The translations under genes were made by a program, and so were the position numbers. A model generated the notes under the pieces. That model was given only the letters and a program-made list of their open reading frames with translations. It searched no databases and was not told where the DNA came from. From an uncultured Collinsella sp. (lineage in GTDB: Bacteria; Actinomycetota; Coriobacteriia; Coriobacteriales; Coriobacteriaceae), in NCBI GenBank assembly GCA_900755685.1, contig CAAEHI010000052.1, positions 47,313-111,312 of the forward strand: a stretch of DNA of 64,000 nucleotides, in the 5' to 3' direction. Position 1 is the stretch's first letter. Every line of letters begins with the position of its first letter. Positions 59,091 through 64,000 of the stretch are shown here, one piece after another.

Positions 59091-60254
59091 ATGCAGGCAT
59101 CGCAGCGTCTCGACCGCTTTGGCGCGGAGGTCTTCGCCTCGCTCAACAACAAGCTTCTCGCGCTGAAGGCTCAGGGCAAGACCATTTACAACATGAGCGT
59201 GGGCACGCCCGACTTTAAGCCGTACGACCATGTGGTCGAGGCGCTCACGCAGGCAGCCCAAGATCCCGAGATGTGGAAGTATGCCCTGCGCGACCTGACC
59301 GAACTCAAGCAGGCCGTGTGCGATTACTATGAGCGTCGCTTTGGCGTTTCGGGCATTACGCCGTCTATGGTGCAGTCGTGCAACGGCACGCAGGAGGGGG
59401 TGGGCCATTTGGGCCTTGCCCTGCTCGATCCGGGTGACACCATTTTGGTTCCCGATCCGTGCTACCCGGTCTTTGAGGCGGGTGCCAAGATCGCCGATGC
59501 CAAGCTCGAATACTATCCGCTGGTTGCCGAGCACAATTACCTGCCCTATGTGGCGGGTATCGATCCCGAGGTTGCCGATCGTGCCAAGTACATGATCGTG
59601 TCGCTGCCCGCGAACCCGGTCGGCTCGGTGGGCACGCCCGAGGTCTACGAGGAGATTATCGCCTTTGCCCGCGAGCATGATCTGTTGATCGTCCATGATA
59701 ACGCGTACTCCGACATCGTGTTTGACGGCGAGCCCGGCGGCAGCTTCTTGCAGTATCCCGGCGCGCTCGAGGTGGGCGTTGAGTTCTTCTCGCTCTCCAA
59801 GTCGTTTAACGTCACCGGTGCCCGCATCGGCTTTTTGGTCGGTCGCGAGGATGTGGTCTCTGCCTTTGCCAAGCTGCGCGGCCAGATCGACTTTGGTATG
59901 TTCTTCCCGATTCAGAAGGCCGCCATCGCGTGCCTGAACGGTCCGCGCGATGAGGTCGAGGCGCAGCGTCTGAAGTACCAGGAACGCCGCGATGCCCTGT
60001 GCGACGGTCTTGAGGGCCTGGGCTGGGAGCGTCCCAACGCGCATGGCTCTATGTTTGTGTGGGCCAAGCTTCCCGGTGGTCGCACCGATTCCATGGCGTT
60101 TTGCGAGGAGCTCATGGAGAAGGCCGGCGTTGTGGTGACGCCGGGCGCGAGCTTTGGCCCTTCGGGCGAGGGGCACGTGCGCATTGCGCTGGTCCTGCCG
60201 CCCGATCAGATCGCTTTGGCTGTCGAGGCCATTCGCGAGGCGGGCCTGTATTAG
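59091..60254 (+). CDS. Class I/II pyridoxal-phosphate aminotransferase
   Basis: A 387-residue fold-type I aminotransferase of the aspartate/LL-diaminopimelate group. MSVGTPDFKPYDHVVEAL, CNGTQEGVGHLGLALLDPGDTILVPDPCYPVFEAG, SLPANPVGSV (Asn), VHDNAYSDIVFDG (Asp/Tyr), SLSKSFNVTGARIGFLVG (PLP lysine) and the C-terminal HVRIALV (Arg) are all present. DAP aminotransferase or alanine/aspartate transamination is plausible. AAAGGTGG precedes ATG 59091. Confidence 0.93.
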   Translation: MQASQRLDRFGAEVFASLNNKLLALKAQGKTIYNMSVGTPDFKPYDHVVEALTQAAQDPEMWKYALRDLTELKQAVCDYYERRFGVSGITPSMVQSCNGTQEGVGHLGLALLDPGDTILVPDPCYPVFEAGAKIADAKLEYYPLVAEHNYLPYVAGIDPEVADRAKYMIVSLPANPVGSVGTPEVYEEIIAFAREHDLLIVHDNAYSDIVFDGEPGGSFLQYPGALEVGVEFFSLSKSFNVTGARIGFLVGREDVVSAFAKLRGQIDFGMFFPIQKAAIACLNGPRDEVEAQRLKYQERRDALCDGLEGLGWERPNAHGSMFVWAKLPGGRTDSMAFCEELMEKAGVVVTPGASFGPSGEGHVRIALVLPPDQIALAVEAIREAGLY

Positions 60255-60398
60255 AAACCTATTTCGACTCGTCAATAGCTCGAAACCGATTTCGTGCAGT
60301 TATTTTACGAATTCTGCAAACAATTTCGGTAAACGGTCGATTTTTGGCTGCGAATAGGAGCATAATCAAAGTCCCGATTGGATGTATTGGGATTACGG

Positions 60399-60434
60399 CA
60401 AGCCGCTCGGGTCGTTCCCGGGCGGCTTGTTTGT
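60399..60434 (+). terminator. Hairpin just before L-lactate dehydrogenase
   Basis: CAAGCCGCTCGGG pairs with CCCGGGCGGCTTG around TCGTT, followed by TTTGT. It ends about 20 bases before the ldh start. A CATAAT -10-like hexamer lies upstream at 60361, so this hairpin would be inside the ldh leader and could attenuate it. Confidence 0.75.
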
Positions 60435-60455
60435 GGAGAGAGATGGGAGTTTCTA

Positions 60456-61406
60456 ATGGTTAACGAGAAGAAGGTCGCTATTGTCGGCTGCGGCTTCGTC
60501 GGTTCGTCTTCGGCGTTCGCTCTGATGCAGAGCGGTCTGTTCTCCGAGATGGTCCTCATCGACGTGGACAAGAACCGCGCCGAGGGTGAGGCTCTGGATA
60601 TCGCGCACGGCATGACGTTTGCCGAGCCGATGAAGATCTACGCCGGCGATTATTCCGATGTCGCCGACGCCGCCATGATCGTCGTCACCGCTGGCGCTGC
60701 CCAGAAGCCCGGTGAGACCCGCCTGGACCTGGTCAACAAGAACGTTAACATCTTTAAGTCCATTATCCCCGAGATTAAGAAGTCCGGCTTCGACGGCATT
60801 CTGCTCATCGTCTCCAACCCGGTTGATGTTCTGACCTATGCTGCCATCAAGATGTCCGGCCTGCCCGAGGGCCATGTCATCGGCTCCGGCACCGTGCTCG
60901 ACACTGGCCGTCTGCAGCAGATGCTTGGTGCCCACGTCGAGGTTGACCCGCGCGATGTCCAGGCCTATGTCATGGGCGAGCACGGCGACTCCGAGTTTGT
61001 CGCTTGGTCCAGCGCTCAGGTTGCTGGCGTTCCGCTGAACACCTTCTGCGAGCTTCACGGTCATCTGGAGCACGAGGCTGCCGAGAAGCGTATCGCCGAG
61101 GACGTCAAGAACTCCGCCTACACCATCATCGAGAAGAAGCACGCCACCTACTACGGCGTCGCCATGGCCGTCAAGCGCATCTGCACCGCTGTCATGCGCG
61201 ATGAGCAGACCGTTCTGCCCGTTTCCTCGCTCATGGTGGGCGAGTATGGCCTGTCCGATCTGGCTATCTCCATGCCGACGGTCGTTGGCCGCGACGGCGT
61301 CGTCTGCCGCGTCCCCGTGCCGCTGAACGATGACGAGCAGCATGAGCTCACCGCCTCCGCCAAGGCCCTCAAGGACATCATCGACAGCGTCGACTTCTCC
61401 TGCTAA
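60456..61406 (+). CDS. ldh: L-lactate dehydrogenase
   Basis: Reduces pyruvate to L-lactate with NADH, regenerating NAD+ in fermentation. The 316-residue protein shows KVAIVGCGFVGSSSAFALMQSG, GAAQKPGETRLDLVNKN, VSNPVDVLTYAA, GSGTVLDTGRLQ and the catalytic GEHGDSEF. GETRLD with the Arg and the substrate-specificity Gln (AAQKPGETR) support lactate rather than malate. GGGAG lies ahead of ATG 60456. Strong terminator behind. Confidence 0.96.
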   Translation: MVNEKKVAIVGCGFVGSSSAFALMQSGLFSEMVLIDVDKNRAEGEALDIAHGMTFAEPMKIYAGDYSDVADAAMIVVTAGAAQKPGETRLDLVNKNVNIFKSIIPEIKKSGFDGILLIVSNPVDVLTYAAIKMSGLPEGHVIGSGTVLDTGRLQQMLGAHVEVDPRDVQAYVMGEHGDSEFVAWSSAQVAGVPLNTFCELHGHLEHEAAEKRIAEDVKNSAYTIIEKKHATYYGVAMAVKRICTAVMRDEQTVLPVSSLMVGEYGLSDLAISMPTVVGRDGVVCRVPVPLNDDEQHELTASAKALKDIIDSVDFSC

Positions 61407-61439
61407 ATCAAGCTCGCTAGAGCGAAAAGCTACAATGAA

Positions 61440-61473
61440 GGCGTCCGGGTCCACACGGCCCGGGCGCCTTTTT
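61440..61473 (+). terminator. ldh terminator
   Basis: GGCGTCCGGGTC pairs with GGCCCGGGCGCC around CACAC, followed by T5. The T-run runs into the first palindrome copy. Confidence 0.92.
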
Positions 61474-61504
61474 GGTGCAAAGTAACCTGACCCCAATGCA
61501 CCAT
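61472..61504. repeat. Short palindromic repeat, copy 1 (TTGGTGCA...TGCACCA)
   Basis: TTGGTGCAAAGTAACCTG-ACCCC-AATGCACCA. The ends are inverted complements, and the interior carries CCTGACCCC. A near-identical copy lies at 62684 in the same orientation, so the DUF2974 gene is bracketed. Confidence 0.75.
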
Positions 61505-61520
61505 AGTTGATGGGAGGGCC

Positions 61521-62681
61521 ATGTCGGATTCGCCTAATTTTTTGACCTATGCCCAGACAGCGTTTGATCCGTTTGAGGAACGGCCGTTCTGCGCGGTGGA
61601 TAGCCTGGTCTTTGCGTGGTTGTCCTATTTGCGTTTGCCGGGTGATATGGCGGAGCTGACGAACTGGCAGGGCCTAGACGTACGCGAGCTGCTGCGCGCC
61701 GAGTGCTACCAAGACATGATTGGCGACCTGTGGGATCCGGAGGGGAGTCGTGCCCTGTTGGAGGCTGTGGCAGCAAGCCCTCGCTACCGTGGCGTTCGTG
61801 TTTGCGGCTATCGTAGCGTGAGTGATGCCGAGACAACGGAGCAGTTTGCGGCCATGACGTTCCGATTTCCGGCGGGGTTTAGCTATCTTGCCTTCCGGGG
61901 GACCGACAGCACGATTGTGGGCTGGAAAGAGGACTTTAACATGGCGTTCCGGTGTCCTGTGCCGGCCCAGGAATCCGCGGCGCGTTATGTAGACGAGGCG
62001 GCGGATGCGATTGACGGGCCGCTTTTGTGCGGAGGTCATTCCAAGGGTGGAAACCTTGCGGTGTACGGTGCGGCGATGTGCCCCGATGTCGCCCGTGAGC
62101 GAATCGAACGGGCGTATTCCCATGATGGTCCGGGCTTCGTCGAGGAGTTTCTGAGCGGCAACGCCTTCGCCGATCTATCCGGTCGAATCGACAAGACGCT
62201 ACCTCGGTCGTCGATCTTTGGCATGATGTTCGAGACACAGGAGGACTATGCCATCGTTGAGAGCACCGAGTTCAGCCTGCTTCAGCATAATCCCTTTAGC
62301 TGGGTGGTTGATGGTCGCGACTTCGTGTACTGTGAGCGCCTGTCCGCCGGTGCTCGATACGTTGATGGCTCCATTCGCGAGATGCTGCTTGCGGTGTCGC
62401 CTAACGAGCGCGAGCGTTTTGTAGATGCGTTGTTCTCCGTGCTTGAGGCTACGGGTGCTGAGCGGTTTGCGGATATCGCTGGGAATCTGCGCGAGAGCCT
62501 GCCCGTGATGCTCCAGGCTGCGCAAGGCTTTGACAAGGATACGCGACGCTTTGTCTCGCAGACTATCGTTGCGATTCTTAAGTGTGCGCTTCTGCCCAAA
62601 CGTCCCCAGATCGACATGCCCGCTGCCGGCAAGAGCTTGGCAGAACAGCTCGAGGCTTGGCAGTCCGAGCTCCTGCGCTAA
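61521..62681 (+). CDS. DUF2974 / Mbeg1-like alpha/beta-hydrolase
   Basis: A 386-residue lipase-like hydrolase of the DUF2974 family. The nucleophile elbow GGHSKGGNLAVYGA contains Ser in GHSKGG. SYLAFRGTDSTIVGWKEDFNMAF is the family motif upstream. Possible acid and histidine partners are SHDGPGF and FVYCERL-type regions. No signal peptide. Substrate unknown. A family common in Firmicutes and Coriobacteriia. It is flanked on both sides by copies of a 33-35 bp palindrome. Confidence 0.85.
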   Translation: MSDSPNFLTYAQTAFDPFEERPFCAVDSLVFAWLSYLRLPGDMAELTNWQGLDVRELLRAECYQDMIGDLWDPEGSRALLEAVAASPRYRGVRVCGYRSVSDAETTEQFAAMTFRFPAGFSYLAFRGTDSTIVGWKEDFNMAFRCPVPAQESAARYVDEAADAIDGPLLCGGHSKGGNLAVYGAAMCPDVARERIERAYSHDGPGFVEEFLSGNAFADLSGRIDKTLPRSSIFGMMFETQEDYAIVESTEFSLLQHNPFSWVVDGRDFVYCERLSAGARYVDGSIREMLLAVSPNERERFVDALFSVLEATGAERFADIAGNLRESLPVMLQAAQGFDKDTRRFVSQTIVAILKCALLPKRPQIDMPAAGKSLAEQLEAWQSELLR

Positions 62682-62683
62682 CC

Positions 62684-62718
62684 ATTGGTGCAAAGCAACC
62701 TGTCCCCGATGCACCAAT
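62684..62718. repeat. Short palindromic repeat, copy 2
   Basis: ATTGGTGCAAAGCAACCTG-TCCCCG-ATGCACCAAT, with nine-base perfect inverted ends and interior CCTGTCCCC. Same orientation as the copy at 61472; differences are few. Confidence 0.8.
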
Positions 62719-62792
62719 CTTCGATGCGCCTGGGGCGGGATCGACCGCTATACTGGTTCGTGCCGAAATCGATCTAGAACGGAATGCCGTAT

Positions 62793-63797
62793 ATGAAAAT
62801 CAATCACGCGATTCTGCATATCCTGGACTTTGACTCTGCCGTCAACGTTATGAGCCAGCGCGAGCTCGATATCGAGAGCCGCACCGTGCGTAATTTCGTA
62901 ACCACGCACCTGCGGCGCGCTCGTACCTCGGCTGATAACAAGCGTGCCACGTTTGCCGAGAACTCCGCATTCGGCGGCGAGCTCAAGGGCTATTTCTTTG
63001 GTGAGCGTGAGTTCGTGGATCTGTCTCAGCAGATTGCGGAGTTCATCTCTTCCGAACTTACCAAGGCCGAGAAAGCCGAGTCCACTGACGTGCTTGTGGC
63101 GGACTTTGATGACGATGAGGATGCCCGCTGGTTTGCCGTGATGCTGCTGGGCTCCAAGCAGGCTTTTATGCACGAGGTGGGTCGCGAAGAGGGCGAGGTG
63201 CGCAACGACATTGCGCGCCACTACGCCATTCTGCCGAATCCCTCGCAAAAGGTGCCGAGCTATGCAATCGTGCGTGCAAGCACCATGGAGATCGGCTATG
63301 TGGATAAGAAGCGCAAGATTGCCGGCGAGGATCGCATGCTCATTCCCGATGGCCTGCTGCAGTGCGACACGGGGGTATCGGGCAAGGAGGTCATCGACAC
63401 CGTGACGCGTGTGGTCGAGGAAGTCGCCGAGGAGCACGGTGCCAACACGGCTGTAGCACTCGCCAAGGTTAAGGCTGCTGTTGCCGAGAAAGTTGAGGAT
63501 GACGAGGAACTGCCCCCTTGGGATATCGTCGATGAGGTCTTTGAGGACGAGCCGGTTATCAAGGAGAGCGTGCGCGCGGCACTGACTGAGGAGAAGGTGC
63601 CTGAGCGTGTGCCCGTGGAGCGCAAGCAGGTCGAACGCGCGGCGGTGCGCAACCACAAGATCCGTACCGACACGGGCATCGAGATCAGCTTCCCGGCCGA
63701 GATGGGTTCGAACTCTGAGTACATCGAGTTTGTCAACGAACCCAACGGCCTCATCTCCATCGAGCTCAAGAACATCGGAAGTATTGAGAATCGATAA
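62793..63797 (+). CDS. Nucleoid-associated protein NdpA-like (37-kDa family)
   Basis: A 334-residue protein of the NdpA/YejK nucleoid-associated family. MKINHAILHILDFDSAVNVMSQRELDI at the N-terminus, DEDARWFAVMLLGSKQAFMHEVG, and YAILPNPSQKVPSYAIVRASTMEIGYVDKKRKIAGEDRMLIPDGLLQ are family motifs. The C-terminus ends with the NdpA-type strand TGIEISFPAEMGSNSEYIEFVNEPNGLISIELKNIG. DNA-binding and chromosome organisation are likely. ATG 62793 has GGA about nine bases upstream; ATG 62784 is alternative. Confidence 0.88.
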   Translation: MKINHAILHILDFDSAVNVMSQRELDIESRTVRNFVTTHLRRARTSADNKRATFAENSAFGGELKGYFFGEREFVDLSQQIAEFISSELTKAEKAESTDVLVADFDDDEDARWFAVMLLGSKQAFMHEVGREEGEVRNDIARHYAILPNPSQKVPSYAIVRASTMEIGYVDKKRKIAGEDRMLIPDGLLQCDTGVSGKEVIDTVTRVVEEVAEEHGANTAVALAKVKAAVAEKVEDDEELPPWDIVDEVFEDEPVIKESVRAALTEEKVPERVPVERKQVERAAVRNHKIRTDTGIEISFPAEMGSNSEYIEFVNEPNGLISIELKNIGSIENR

Positions 63798-63823
63798 ACT
63801 GCTCTTGGACGTTGCAAAAAACA

Positions 63824-63858
63824 AAGGCCGAAGCCTTTTGGGACTTCGGCCTTTTTTG
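63824..63858 (+). terminator. Terminator after the NdpA-like gene
   Basis: AAAGGCCGAAG pairs with CTTCGGCCTTT around a ten-base loop, followed by T6. Confidence 0.93.
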
Positions 63859-63954
63859 TTTTCGGCTTGGTGGCTGACATTGCGCCGCAGGTTGAGCTCA
63901 CGTCAGACACTATGACCCAATCCGAGGGCACGGAAACGACAGGAGCCCCCGCTC

Positions 63955-64000
63955 GTGACCGCGGGTCGGGGCTGCGACAATGTTGTTGAAGTGCCAGAGG
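63955..64000 (+). CDS. Possible start of a gene cut by the window end
   Basis: A GTG with AGGAG nine bases upstream opens a frame TAGRGCDNVVEVPE that runs off the window. Too short to identify. The 95 bases before it, after the terminator, contain no other clear gene. Confidence 0.25.
   Translation, partial: MTAGRGCDNVVEVPE

Noticed and set aside
63296..63931. Minus-strand 211-codon frame opposite the NdpA-like gene
   Set aside because: Ser/Thr/Arg-rich shadow of the NdpA-like gene that runs through its terminator; no ribosome site.
1..64000. CRISPR array, rRNA operon, insertion sequences or prophage
   Set aside because: No regularly spaced repeats with unique spacers, no rRNA sequence, no transposase or phage structural genes were recognised in the window.

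Overview
The window is 64 kb of a GC-rich, densely coded chromosome that looks most like an anaerobic gut actinomycete of the class Coriobacteriia, and within it Collinsella or a close relative. This placement is an inference. It rests on the codon and GC style, the class III (anaerobic) ribonucleotide reductase with its activase, an Fe-S aldo/keto reductase, L-lactate dehydrogenase, and a fructosamine (Amadori product) catabolic locus of a kind reported from Collinsella. No phage, insertion sequence or CRISPR array was seen.

Layout. 0-4.6 kb: the 3' end of a GH13 alpha-glucosidase, tRNA-Gly and tRNA-Val, then nrdD (with an NrdR box upstream) and nrdG separated by two long palindromes. 4.6-6.3 kb: a folate cluster folE-HD hydrolase-folB. 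6.3-15.4 kb: a DUF45 metallopeptidase, a membrane dipeptidase, a SlyD-like FKBP next to an orphan UreE-like protein, a HAD phosphatase, a Fur/PerR regulator, acylphosphatase plus MocA oxidoreductase, RNase HI, and a LysR regulator divergent from metY, whose leader holds a short upstream ORF. 15.7-24.8 kb: a secreted protein, a small membrane protein, a ketopantoate reductase, an Fe-S aldo/keto reductase, a second MocA oxidoreductase and endonuclease IV (the last two each preceded by a related inverted-repeat element), then a three-gene polar amino acid ABC transporter. 24.9-31.3 kb: flavodoxin plus DUF3793, an HMA copper-chaperone-like protein with metal-regulator-like sites, an SOS-type Y-family polymerase with a YolD partner, a truncated Fe-ADH-like protein and pgi.

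31.4-34.3 kb is a small accessory island on the minus strand: a VirD4/TraG-type ATPase without membrane segments, a ClpP-like protease overlapping it, and an unknown gene. 34.8-36.3 kb holds two HAD phosphatases.

36.5-47.9 kb is the metabolic centrepiece: a GntR/UTRA regulator, a strong promoter with a perfect 10-3-10 palindrome, and ten co-directional genes (YfcC transporter, amidohydrolase, FrlC-like epimerase, FrlB-like SIS deglycase, two PfkB kinases, a second amidohydrolase, YjbQ, BtpA and an FGGY kinase). The core fits uptake, phosphorylation and deglycation of fructosamines. The additional enzymes go beyond the classical frl pathway.

48-64 kb: TatD, TcdA, an ArsR-SdpI autoregulatory pair (sdpI frameshifted), EttA, an AT-rich pair (a Tat-exported protease-like protein plus a lipoprotein), two low-complexity proteins, NAD synthetase, an aminotransferase, L-LDH, a DUF2974 hydrolase bracketed by two copies of a short palindrome, and a nucleoid-associated NdpA-type protein. 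Intergenic palindromes carrying a GGGAC core recur throughout the window.
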